DNA from: Actinostola sp. cb2023
Lineage: Eukaryota; Cnidaria; Anthozoa; Actiniaria; Actinostolidae
Direction of reading: 5' to 3'
Assembly (NCBI GenBank): GCA_033675265.1
Contig: JAUJYZ010001583.1
Location: 469,501 to 533,500 of the forward strand
Length of the DNA stretch: 64,000 nucleotides
Positions within the stretch are counted from its first letter, which is position 1, and the number at the start of each line of letters is the position of its first letter. Of this stretch, positions 54,527 through 64,000 are shown piece by piece. The translations under genes and the position numbers were made by a program. The notes beneath the pieces are model-generated. The model searched no databases and was not told the origin of the DNA. It saw only the letters and a program-made list of their open reading frames with translations.

Positions 54527-57167
54527 GGAGCTACCATGAGTGTTTGAGTTTAGCAAGCTCCAGGTTTCGCAAACAGACTGCTAGTTCAACATCTATCTGT
54601 GAGGTTAGTATGACATGTTCAATTAGAGTGGAGTTCGCTAAAGCTTGGAATCTATGCAGTAGCCTGCTCAGTCTAAGCGGCAAGAGAAGCACGATGCATA
54701 TACGGTGATTTGAAGCCAGGTTGTGAAGTAGTGCGACGATAGTTTTAAATTGTCGACAGCAAGCTGCGAGTTCTAATAGAACTACTGTTTTAATTTAACA
54801 TCGTACGTACTAATTACCTTCTTTCTGCAATAAGATTTCAGTCCGCAAGTCAAAGAAGAATGAAGACGTTACTCCTCTTCATCGCTTTTTCTTTCCTATT
54901 TGGTTGCTGTTTTTTCCGCTCCTCTAGACGTCATGGACGCAGGTGAGTCGAGACGTTAGATCTTAAAAGGAATTTCCGACTGTCAACTAGAGGAGAGCCA
55001 TTTTGTTGCCAGTGAGAGTTGTGCTTTCCATGTGCCTCATTCAAATTGTGTTTTTTTTTGGTCAGGAAATTATTCATTGTAATTGTACCTCGATCTCGTG
55101 ATGGACCACAGGAAACCCAGGCTGTATATCTGTCTGGGTCTTTACGTAAATTATAGTAAAATACAATAAATGAATGATAGCTTCTAAATAAAGTGTATTT
55201 CACATATACATGCCGTCTTGTCTTCATTTTGCCTCGTTTCGGTCGATTTTGACGTGTTTTGGCTGCTCTAACTCTCCCCTCCATAAATAATGAGAAGGAC
55301 GGAAACATCGAGTCTAAAGGTCACGATCGATCCTCCTCGATTTCTCTCCCGAAAATGTATTCCCCATCAATTCAAACGACCTCAGGTGAAAGAATGATAA
55401 ATATGGATTCCTCGAAAGTGAGTCACGACAAGAAAAAGCATCAAATTCATTCTCGAATCCTTCGAAGAATCCATAACATACAGCCATTTTCAGCCGGAAT
55501 TCCCGTTTGCTGTCCACGGAAGTAAACGTCACACCACAGGAAATCCCAGCGGGCTTTGGCGCTCGGACCTGATTGGACAAAAACCAACAAAGGCATTTCA
55601 AATATTTCACTCGTGGGGGCAAAGTAACCAATATGGTGAATGAACTAAATAAAGAGACAAATCTACACCGGAAGGCGAATGATCACCAGCTTACAACACA
55701 ACTACCAGGTAATCGTTGTCCCAATACAGGAACAAAGTTGGGTGGGTTCACTAAGAAGGTTTAAGAAAAATTATCCAGTAGACCATCTGTACGTGTATTT
55801 GTTCGTCCAAAGCAATTGTAGATTGTGGATGTGAAGAGAAATTATGTAATCACTGTAACACAATCGTCTCTTGATTAGCAAGTCGGAGATTTTACTTGCA
55901 TAGTAGGACATCGCATTAGTAGTAGGGAAATGGGAGTTCTGGGCCACGGGCGCACCGGTGCACACCGGTGCCATCCGATACCATCCGAGTTCTGGACCAC
56001 GGGCCGTCCGGTGCAGCCCGGAGCAGCCCGGAACAGCCCGGAGCACCTCTGGAGTTATTTTGAAAACGATCCTATTCGGTCTGCCGCATCGGCCTAAGGA
56101 TTTGTGCTATACCACGGTTATTTTTTAGAACGACATTTTTCGCTGACGTTTTCTATTTATTCTCCCCAGTATTCCCTCATTTTTCCGTGAGTCAGCAGTT
56201 CGTGACACAAACAAGTGACGTCGGCACAAACAAACATAAACTAAATAATAATAAAAATCCATTTTGAGAACTCTGTATTCGAAAATGTCTCTAGCTACCC
56301 GGTCACCTCACGGTGTGAAAAAACCCTGAGATAACGCCTGTGTACAGAGTAGATAATCATCAAATAAACAAATAAAGCAAAACGTCTGTGTGATCAATCA
56401 TTGTAAAATATACAATCAGCGAGTTCGACCAGTCTATTGTTCTCTAGGATACCTATTGTTTACAAACTATTTTTAGTTTCCAAATCTAAATCCAATTAAT
56501 TTTATTGTAACGGACCAGCCTAAGGATCTTTGAACGTGTAATTCTGATCACGTTTATTTTTAGTATTCAATTCCAGTTAATCTTATTTAAAACTTAAAGT
56601 TAATTTCCACCGCTGAAAATCAAACCGATTAAAAACAGCCGTACAGGCTATTGTTCTCTTGGATATACCTATTGTTCTTACAAACTATTACAGCATCCAA
56701 ATCAAGGTCCAACGCGATCAGTTTAAGGACTAATCTTTTTATCACGTTATGTAACAACTGGTCTATTGTTTAATTTGATAAAGTATCTTCAACCTAATAT
56801 TTTTATGTCGAGGTTTCAAACACCCATCTCCAGGATAAAAAAATGTACAAAGATTAACTTAAACAATGGAGAGGCACGCTAAATAAGTGATCTATTGTTT
56901 TATCAACAGGTGACCATATGTAAATTCGTCTGTGTATCGGAAAAAAAAACCTCCATTAACCCACACCACTGAGTCTAACACACGATTTTTTTATCCCTAC
57001 GATTGCCAAACCAACCTCCACTATTACTGAAATCCGACCCATTGAACCACACATTCATTTTCAGTTTTGACTGACTCAAGTAGAACCAACGTGATGAATC
57101 ATTCTCAAACAGACCAAGAAGTGACCCAACTCTTGTCGAAGTGGGTCGGTGAAGCAAGTGAACCTAA

Positions 57168-57356
57168 GCAAGTGAACCTACATTCACTTGTCCTGAATGC
57201 AGTAAACCCTTCAATCATCAGATAAGTCTAACAAGACATAAAGAGAAATACATCAACACCAAATCGTGTCACGCTTGTTCAACTTCATTTCAAACGGTTA
57301 CTGAACACATATATTATAGGACTACACAGGAACCCCAACCTATAAAATTATCGTAA
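57168..57356 (+). pseudogene. C2H2-like zinc-finger fragment, left arm
   Basis: The frame reads TFTCPECSKPFNHQISLTRH, then KEKY and CHACSTSFQTVTEH. The first unit has C-x2-C-x12-H spacing with Tyr where the second His is expected. The second unit is incomplete. There is no start codon in frame, so it is a captured piece or an exon. The identical mirror copy is at 59178-59366. Confidence 0.5.
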
Positions 57357-57499
57357 ATAATACACAGGGATCCCAATTTCAATAGTTTCTGAATAGATAA
57401 AATCACATAAAATCACATAAAATCGGAAATATTTAGTTGTTTTCTAGCATTTAAAACTTTTTTCGGATTACACAGAACATATAGCTTTTAAAAGTTCTA

Positions 57500-58080
57500 G
57501 GTCTAGTTCTAGGTCTAGTTCTAGGTCTAGTTCTTGCCTAGGGCTATCAGGCTATCGGCTATCAGGCTATCGGCTATCAGGCTATTGGCTATCAGGCTAT
57601 TGGCTCGTAGGTTCGGCTCGTATAGGCTCGGCTCGTAGGCTCATAGGCTCGGCTCATAGGCTTGGCTCGGCTCGTAGGCTCGGCTAGTAGGCTCGGCTAG
57701 TAGGCTCGTAGGCTCGGCTCGGCTCGGCTCGTAGGCTCGGCTCGTATAGGCTCGGCTCGTAGGCTCATAGGCTCGGCTCGTAGGTTCGTAGGCTCGTAGG
57801 CTCGTAGGCTCGTAGGCTCGTAGGCTCGTAGGCTCGGCTCGGCTCGTAGGCTCGGCTCGAATAGGCTCGGCTAGTAGGCTCGTAGGCTCGGCTCGTAGGC
57901 TCGTAGGCTCGGCTCGGCTCGTAGGCTTGGCTCGTAGTCTCGGCTCGTAGGCTCGGCTAGTAGGCTCGTAGGCTCGGCTCGTAGGTTCATAGGCTCGGCT
58001 CGTAGGCTCGGCTCGTAGGCTCGGATCGTAGGCTCGGCTAGTAGGCTCGGCTAGTAGGCTCGTAGACATGGTTATATGGT
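57500..58080. repeat. Satellite of GAGCC/TAC units, left arm
   Basis: Irregular array of GGCTCGTA and GGCTC units, preceded by GGCTATCAGGCTATC repeats. It gives false EPTSRAY-type frames. Mirrored at 58340-58990. Confidence 0.9.
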
Positions 58081-58124
58081 TATTGACCACTTAGTTAATA
58101 AATGAATAATAGATAAATAAAGGC

Positions 58125-58310
58125 AGAGATTCTAGTGTAGAATCTAGTGCAGAATCTAGTGTAGATTCTAATGTAGAGTGTAGAAACTAGTGTAGATTGT
58201 AGAATCTAGATTCTACACTAGATTCTACACTAGATTCTACACTAGATTCTACACTCTACACTAGAATCTACACTAGATTCTACACTAGATTCTACACTAG
58301 AATCTCTGCC
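58125..58310. repeat. Palindrome centre, TAGATTCTACAC tandem repeats
   Basis: Tandem TCTAGTGTAGAA units switch orientation near 58210-58265, so the array is the turning point of the 4.7-kb palindrome. Confidence 0.85.
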
Positions 58311-58339
58311 TTTATTTATCTATTATTCATTTATTAACT

Positions 58340-58990
58340 AAGTGATCAATAACCATATCACCATGTCTACGAGCCTACTAGCCGAGCCTACGAGCCGAGC
58401 CTACGATCCGAGCCTACGAGCCGAGCCTACGAGCCGAGCCTATGAACCTACGAGCCGAGCCTACGAGCCTACTAGCCGAGCCTACGAGCCGAGACTACGA
58501 GCCAAGCCTACGAGCCGAGCCGAGCCTACGAGCCTACGAGCCGAGCCTACGAGCCTACTAGCCGAGCCTATTCGAGCCGAGCCTACGAGCCGAGCCGAGC
58601 CTACGAGCCTACGAGCCTACGAGCCGAGCCTACGAACCTACGAGCCGAGCCTATGAGCCTACGAGCCGAGCCTATACGAGCCGAGCCTACGAGCCGAGCC
58701 GAGCCGAGCCTACGAGCCTACGAGCCTACGAGCCGAGCCTACGAACCTACGAGCCGAGCCTATGAGCCTACGAGCCGAGCCTATACGAGCCGAGCCTACG
58801 AGCCGAGCCGAGCCGAGCCTACGAGCCTACTAGCCGAGCCTACTAGCCGAGCCTACGAGCCGAGCCAAGCCTATGAGCCGAGCCTATGAGCCTACGAGCC
58901 GAGCCGAGCCTATACGAGCCGAACCTACGAGCCAATAGCCTGATAGCCAATAGCCTGATAGCCGATAGCCTGATAGCCGATAGCCTGATA
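58340..58990. repeat. Satellite of GAGCC/TAC units, right arm
   Basis: Mirror of the left-arm satellite, with a few unit-number differences. These are the main length differences between the arms. Confidence 0.9.
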
Positions 58991-59177
58991 GCCCTAGGCA
59001 AGAACTAGACTAGAACTAGACCTAGAACTAGACCTAGAACTTTTAAAAGCTATATGTTCTGTGTAATCCGAAAAAAGTTTTAAATGCTAGAAAACAACTA
59101 AATATTTCCGATTTTATGTGATTTTATGTGATTTTATCTATTCAGAAACTATTGAAATTGGGATCCCTGTGTATTAT

Positions 59178-59366
59178 TTACGATAATTTTATAGGTTGGG
59201 GTTCCTGTGTAGTCCTATAATATATGTGTTCAGTAACCGTTTGAAATGAAGTTGAACAAGCGTGACACGATTTGGTGTTGATGTATTTCTCTTTATGTCT
59301 TGTTAGACTTATCTGATGATTGAAGGGTTTACTGCATTCAGGACAAGTGAATGTAGGTTCACTTGC
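59178..59366 (-). pseudogene. C2H2-like zinc-finger fragment, right arm
   Basis: Mirror copy of 57168-57356 with the same 189-nt open frame on the minus strand. Confidence 0.5.
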
Positions 59367-61535
59367 TTAGGTTCATTTGCTTCACCGACCCACTTCGACA
59401 AGAGTTGGGTCACTTCTTGGTCTGTTTGAGAATGATTCATCACGTTGGTTCTACTTGAGTCAGTCAAAACTGAAAATGAATGTGTGGTTCAATGGGTCGG
59501 ATTTCAGTAATAGTGGAGGTTGGTTTGGCAATCGTAGGGATAAAAAAATCGTGTGTTAGACTCAGTGGTGTGGGTTAATGGAGGTTTTTTTTCCGATACA
59601 CAGACGAATTTACATATGGTCACCTGTTGATAAAACAATAGATCACTTATTTAGCGTGCCTCTCCATTGTTTAAGTTAATCTTTGTACATTTTTTTATCC
59701 TGGAGATGGGTGTTTGAAACCTCGACATAAAAATATTAGGTTGAAGATACTTTATCAAATTAAACAATAGACCAGTTGTTACATAACGTGATAAAAAGAT
59801 TAGTCCTTAAACTGATCGCGTTGGACCTTGATTTGGATGCTGTAATAGTTTGTAAGAACAATAGGTATATCCAAGAGAACAATAGCCTGTACGGCTGTTT
59901 TTAATCGGTTTGATTTTCAGCGGTGGAAATTAACTTTAAGTTTTAAATAAGATTAACTGGAATTGAATACTAAAAATAAACGTGATCAGAATTACACGTT
60001 CAAAGATCCTTAGGCTGGTCCGTTACAATAAAATTAATTTATTAATTTAGATTTGGAAACTAAAAATAGTTTGTAAACAATGGGTATCCTAGAGAACAAT
60101 AGACTGGTCGAACTCGCTGATTGTATATTTTACAATGATTGATCACACAGACGTTTTGCTTTATTTGTTTATTTGGTGATTATCTACTCTGTACACAGGC
60201 GTTATCTCAGGGTTTTTTCACACCGTGAGGTGACCGGGTAGCTAGAGACATTTTCGAATACAGAGTTCTCAAAATGGATTTTTATTATTTAGTTTATGTT
60301 TGTTTGTGCCGACGTCACTTGTTTGTGTCACGAACTGCTGACTCACGGAAAAATGAGGGAATACTGGGGAGAATAAATAGAAAACGTCAGCGAAAAATGT
60401 CGTTCTAAAAAATAACCGTGGTATAGCACAAATCCTTAGGCCGGTGCGGCAGACCGAATAGGATCGTTTTCAAAATAACTCCAGAGGTGCTCCGGGCTGT
60501 TCCGGGCTGCTCCGGGCTGCACCGGACGGCCAGTGGTCCAGAACTCGGATGGTATCGGATGGCACCGGTGTGCACCGGTGCGCCCGTGGCCCAGAACTCC
60601 CATTTACCTACTACTTGCATTGGTGCAATTAATTATGCAAGGTGGCTTTCAAGTTACTCTACTCTCACAAAACATCGATGTCTCACGATAAATATTCCAT
60701 TCTTTCTTAGTCTCTTTCAGGAAAAGTACGAGTAGTAGCATCCAGAACTGCGAACCTCCAAGGAAGGATGAACAGTGCTCACGTGACATGCCGTGACATG
60801 GAGACTGGATGGCAACCCTATTCTAATGCACCAATCATGTATTTGGACAGACATCGCTTGAATTGTCCCGCTAAACCGCACTTTTTGGCGAGTTTTGTTC
60901 TCCGCAGAAATGGTAGTAAAAACAATTCTAAAGTTCGATATGAATACAAGTGTTGTCAATTTGTTCTGTAGAGACAAAATATCGTGTGTGATCATTCATG
61001 AGAAACTGAACATGACAATGGAAATAAAATATATTGAGAAATACTGAATGAATAAACTATTGAAGTTATTGATGCTTTTGTGTGTTGAATTATTTACCCT
61101 GCATTATTCTAACTCGATACACCTTGCTTGAGCGATGATATGAATAACGATATAAAGTGCGCTCTGATTGGCTGGCTTTAAAGAAGCATATCGTTGAGAA
61201 ATAAAATCGGTCGGCAATAAAATCGTTAAACGTGTGGTGAGACATTATTTCCGGTGCAGTCCCACGGGAGATGATTTAATGATATGAAAGAAGGAGATTC
61301 ATGTAATTAACCTATTGTTAGTTGCCCAAACCAGCTTGACGATGAACATCGAGTCTACACTCTACACACAAAGGGGCGGGTGGGGTGGGCACAGCTGTTG
61401 TTTTCAGCCAGGCACGTACTGGGAGGTAGGAGGTGGACATGACTGTGGACCACAGGCTTACCCTTTCGTAAATGTTTTGGTTTTGTTTGGTGATTTCTTT
61501 CTTCCCACCCACCCTCCCTCACGACCTTGTCGGCA

Positions 61536-61639
61536 GCCATTGTCCCACCGAAACCGTTATTTTCTCCATTGTTCCAACCGCTGGAACAATGGATCTTAAT
61601 TATTCCCCATTCTTAATCATCGATCCGTGGGACAATGGC
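61536..61639. repeat. 104-bp inverted-repeat MITE
   Basis: GCCATTGTCCCAC and GTGGGACAATGGC ends with inner CCATTGTTCC/GGAACAATGG. No coding capacity. Confidence 0.7.
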
Positions 61640-62421
61640 GGCTATTGTAGAGAACGAATTAAATGTTGACATTTATGATTGCCTGCATAAAGTAAATGAG
61701 TTGAAATCTCGAAGTGCCAGGCCTTTGGCCGGCACGAGTTGAAAAACACTGAACTGTTTTTTTTTTTTTCGATCGGCGTCGCAAATCTGCAATCGAGTGA
61801 GACTGGGAAGAGAGATTACAAATCACCAAGCAATCGGGAAGCACGGGAAGGTCAAGGGGCATGCAAGTTCAGCTGTCAAATTCACTCACGTAAATATCTC
61901 AAGCAGGTCTTTATTGCACGATCTAAGCCTACGAGCATGCATCTTTCGTGATACAGTGCTTAAGCAGCCGTTTATATAATTATGCAAATTCTGATCATGA
62001 GCTGGAAGGTATTATGTTATCGCGTGCCGGGCGATTCCAAATTCTGCTTGTTCTACCGAGTCACCCAACAATTGCAAGTAACAAGTAACCCAACACTGAT
62101 TTGATCACTATATATAATCGTTATCTCAGATCTAAACATTGAGAAACGTTTAAAAAGAGGATACAGCTATCATGACTAAGCACAATCTGCAATCGCATAA
62201 GTATACGTCTTTCAAACCAGTCCTGATCTCTTCGTTCTTCACAGATCCCTCACGAATGGAAGGTGCCGGGAGGCCCATATGTATGCGTCTTTCATGTTGC
62301 AGTGCATTCCAGTACTCAATCGCACCAGGGCACGAGTGAAAGTAGTAGTATACCGAGTGCGGCTAAAGTAAAAGCACATAATAAAATGTTGCCAGTTTTT
62401 AGAAAATAACTACGAAAAGTA
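61640..62421. other. No recognisable gene
   Basis: Only short unconnected frames and AT-rich sequence are seen here. Confidence 0.4.
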
Positions 62422-62634
62422 TTGATGGAAAAGTTGGAATGGATGCATGCAATGAAAAGAGATCCATTTTATCAAAAGATCACGAGAACTAGACAGGATC
62501 TACTAGACACAGGGGAGTATGGTTGGAAAGAGGCAACGCAAGTGGCCATTCACAAACGAAAGCTTTTGTTGAACGATCTAATCAATCAGTTAGATGACGA
62601 TGATGTCTCTGACCAGAATGTGGAGATGCGTTAA
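62422..62634 (+). CDS. 70-codon ORF of unknown function
   Basis: Sequence such as EKLEWMHAMKRDPFYQKITR and KEATQVAIHKRKLLLNDLIN is charged and helical and looks protein-like. Similar short 'EW..A.K.DP.F..I' modules are, as far as I recall, repeated in cnidarian genomes, which suggests a transposon protein piece. No promoter or intron evidence. Confidence 0.35.
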   Translation: MMEKLEWMHAMKRDPFYQKITRTRQDLLDTGEYGWKEATQVAIHKRKLLLNDLINQLDDDDVSDQNVEMR

Positions 62635-62947
62635 GCTTGAAATATTTGTTTCATACTAAAAAAATAATAATGTGGACATTGCGCATGTAATTAAATATTG
62701 AACTGAATTCGGAACTGAAAATGATCACGCAACATTTATGGTTTTGAAGTATTTCTATAGTTTTATTTCATTACTTTTAAACATTGTTCAGTATTACAGC
62801 TAATATTGTTTAAATTTAACCTCTACTGAAAACAATCACAAGAATTAAAGACTTTCACAATTTAAATTTCTTCACATTCCATATTGTGACCAGTAAAAAA
62901 GTCATGCTGAGTTCATAATCCTCAACTTCCTGTCTGTAAAGTATTTT

Positions 62948-63370
62948 TCACGAGTAAGTACCCATGGTCCATCTTTGAGGATACTCCAGTCCTTGTAGAA
63001 GGGCGAGAAGCTCTGCAGAAGCCGCACTAGCTTCATCAGCAAAAACACTAGGAATACATTCCATTCTTTGACTGTTAGATGATTGTTCATTGTTGTTCAC
63101 TGAGATTAAATCAGGTTTAGATTCTGGCGTGCGTTGAATGACATTAAATGTCTGCATACTATAGGATAAGAATTAGGTTGACTTTTCTCTCCTATTGGTT
63201 GTTGTTGGCTTAATTTTTTACCAGGAATCGACGAGTCATCCAGTTTGCACAGAACATTTGCTAATTCCACATCGATTATTTCTTCAGCCTTTTTGAGCTC
63301 TCTCCAATCATCAATGGATAAGGATTTGGTCGAAATACATCTTCCTTTCAGTGGATCTTGATATTGTCTT
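62948..63370 (-). pseudogene. Decayed ORF pair of unknown protein
   Basis: Two overlapping minus-strand frames look like one broken gene. The upstream frame (about 63370-63120) has PLKGRCISTKSLSIDDWREL and KKAEEIIDVELANVLCKLDD. The downstream frame (63157-62948) has DEASAASAELLALLQGLEYP. A frameshift near 63150-63160 separates them. Function not recognised. Confidence 0.35.
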
Positions 63371-63597
63371 TGGATATAGATTCTCGGCTCTCACTATGAC
63401 TTGAAACATATTTGCTCTTTAGTACAACTGTGCAGCAACTGTATGATCTGCTGTGCCTTTGAGCTTATATATGCCTTTGCCATCAAGTCCACCCCTTCCC
63501 TACCAATTAAGCTATAAATTTAATCCTCTTAAATTTAATCCTCTTATGACCACCCCCTCTGGACTTTGGCGCATTTATATTTACCCTACATTCCTAA

Positions 63598-63682
63598 CCG
63601 GCAGCCATGAATGTACATTCCTAACCTGTACTCAAGAATGTACATTCCTAACCTGTACTCAAAAATGTACATTCCTAACCTA
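63598..63682. repeat. Tandem repeat of about 31 bp
   Basis: Three units of ATGTACATTCCTAACC preceded by TGTACTCAAGA-type spacer. Confidence 0.85.
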
Positions 63683-63703
63683 ACATTCCTGAGTCGGTCA
63701 AAA

Positions 63704-63704
63704 T

Positions 63705-63737
<33 letters not shown>

Positions 63738-63743
63738 GGGGGG
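63704..63743. repeat. Poly-G tract of about 40 bp
   Basis: G run interrupted by one T. Likely length error in assembly. It directly precedes a hairpin end of the H1/H2 family. Confidence 0.9.
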
Positions 63744-63754
63744 GTATAATACTA

Positions 63755-63776
63755 GTGAACGCTTGTAGAAGCGTCT
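63755..63776. mobile_element. Hairpin end of H1/H2-type element
   Basis: ACGCTTGTAGAAGCGTCTAG at 63758-63777 has the stem-loop and CTAG border seen at the right end of H1 (19810-19835). The rest of the element is not clear. Confidence 0.4.
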
Positions 63777-63911
63777 AGTTGTGTTGAAGTCACTACGATT
63801 GGTACTAAATGCATGTCCCCGAACTCGTCGTCATCCAGAGCCAAGTAGAAATCCTCTTAAATTATTCCGGGTCTTATCTACCTACATTGTGATGTACAAG
63901 TTGGTTTTCAC

Positions 63912-64000
63912 CACAGGTAGCCCAAGCTGTGGACTTGTGGCGAGATTTACAGTAAATGTATGGAGCTTCACAGCGAACTTTGAAAACCGTCTAAATAAAA
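63912..64000. mobile_element. Left end of a CACAGGTAGCCCAAGC element, cut by window edge
   Basis: Starts CACAGGTAGCCCAAGCTG and continues with ATTTACAGTAAATGTATG, the same inner segment as the 50322 element. The right end and target duplication lie outside the window. Confidence 0.7.

Larger units (their letters stand above)
55918..60615. mobile_element. 4.7-kb near-perfect palindrome (foldback element) in intron 2 of copy C
   Basis: Ends AGTAGTAGGGAAATGGGAG and CTCCCATTTACCTACTACT, arms about 2.3 kb each, with symmetry centre near 58265 inside a (TAGATTCTACAC)n tract and almost no spacer. Flanks CGCATT (55912-55917) and TGCATT (60616-60621) may be an imperfect target duplication. Each arm has a GAGCCTACGAGCC satellite (57600-58070, 58360-58930) and a C2H2-like fragment. 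The arms differ at few positions. The matching intron of copies A and B lacks it. Confidence 0.85.
54860..60971 (+). pseudogene. Small secreted Cys-rich protein, copy C (disrupted)
   Basis: Inverted paralogue of copies A and B. Exon 1 (54860-54942) keeps MKTLLLFIAFSFLFGCC but has one extra T in the T-run at about 54908-54913, shifting the frame before the signal cleavage site. An insertion beginning CACAGGAAACCCAGG at 55094 replaces part of intron 1 and the first 37 bp of exon 2. The rest of exon 2 (about 55617-55710) has a 4-bp insertion (CTAAATAAAGAG for CTAAAGAG). Intron 2 holds the 4.7-kb palindrome. Exon 3 (60711-60971) is intact, still in frame, and has one extra codon (CPAKPHFLASF for CPAKHFLSSF). 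A recent pseudogene is the best reading. Confidence 0.8.
49288..61195 (+). repeat. Inverted third copy (block C) of the secreted-gene duplication, swollen by insertions
   Basis: Sequence from 49288 to 49660 matches the upstream flank of copies A and B, and 61080-61195 matches their downstream flank (AAAGTGCGCTCTGATTGGCTG). Blocks A (about 32125-34280) and B (about 37050-39170) are about 2.1 kb; block C is 11.9 kb because of the elements at 49669-54347, about 55087-55610 and 55918-60615. Confidence 0.75.

Noticed and set aside
57641..58889. Long EPTSRAYEPSL-type ORFs in both palindrome arms
   Set aside because: They are frames through the GAGCC/TAC satellite, not a gene.

Overview
The window is animal nuclear DNA, most likely from an anthozoan cnidarian such as a stony coral. 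The evidence is GT-AG introns, AT-rich sequence, two conserved metazoan genes with coherent splice phases, an intronless cnidarian-style GPCR, and very dense inverted-repeat DNA transposons, (ATT)n-tailed retroposons and Penelope and Ty3/gypsy relics. No rRNA, CRISPR array or bacterial-type operon was seen. The organism call is an inference from gene style and repeat content.

0-12 kb: the 5' two-thirds of a SHPRH-like SNF2/PHD ubiquitin ligase on the minus strand. Six exons join in consistent phase into 860 codons, and the C-terminal half lies beyond position 1. It shares a 445-bp head-to-head promoter interval with PEF1 (peflin), which runs on the plus strand from 12107 to 25394 in seven coding exons and encodes a 256-aa penta-EF-hand protein. 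A 220-bp MITE sits between the two start codons. Intron 4 of SHPRH contains a 173-bp tandem array in which every unit repeats the splice acceptor and first 17 codons of exon 5. PEF1 intron 5 holds a nest of elements with terminal hairpins (Helentron-like by hypothesis), one carrying a 290-codon ORF for a two-TM protein.

28-31 kb: an intronless class-A GPCR whose C-tail is an 18-bp minisatellite. The array runs past the stop codon, which itself lies in a variant repeat unit. It is followed by a 5'-truncated Penelope-like element with a GIY-YIG domain and a hammerhead-like motif.

32-61 kb: a segmental duplication carrying a small secreted-protein gene family. Copies A and B are intact, in tandem on the minus strand (153 aa, three coding exons, signal peptide, Cys-rich C-terminal domain, conserved TATA box). 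Copy C is inverted on the plus strand and is a pseudogene, broken by frameshifts and by transposon insertions. Around the copies lie large inverted-repeat elements: 34954-36555, 39372-43655, 43764-49165, 49669-54347 (with 50322-53017 and 53085-54154 nested inside) and a nearly spacer-free 4.7-kb palindrome at 55918-60615 carrying a zinc-finger-like ORF in each arm.

The main theme is one transposon group. Five complete elements of 141 bp to 5.4 kb, four starting CACAGGnnnCCCAA and one starting CAGGAGCCCATAAG, are each flanked by a perfect 7-bp target duplication (GTTATAG, TTTCTAT, CATTTAT, AGTCTAC, ATTTAGC). A sixth runs off the right edge. No complete transposase was recognised in any of them.
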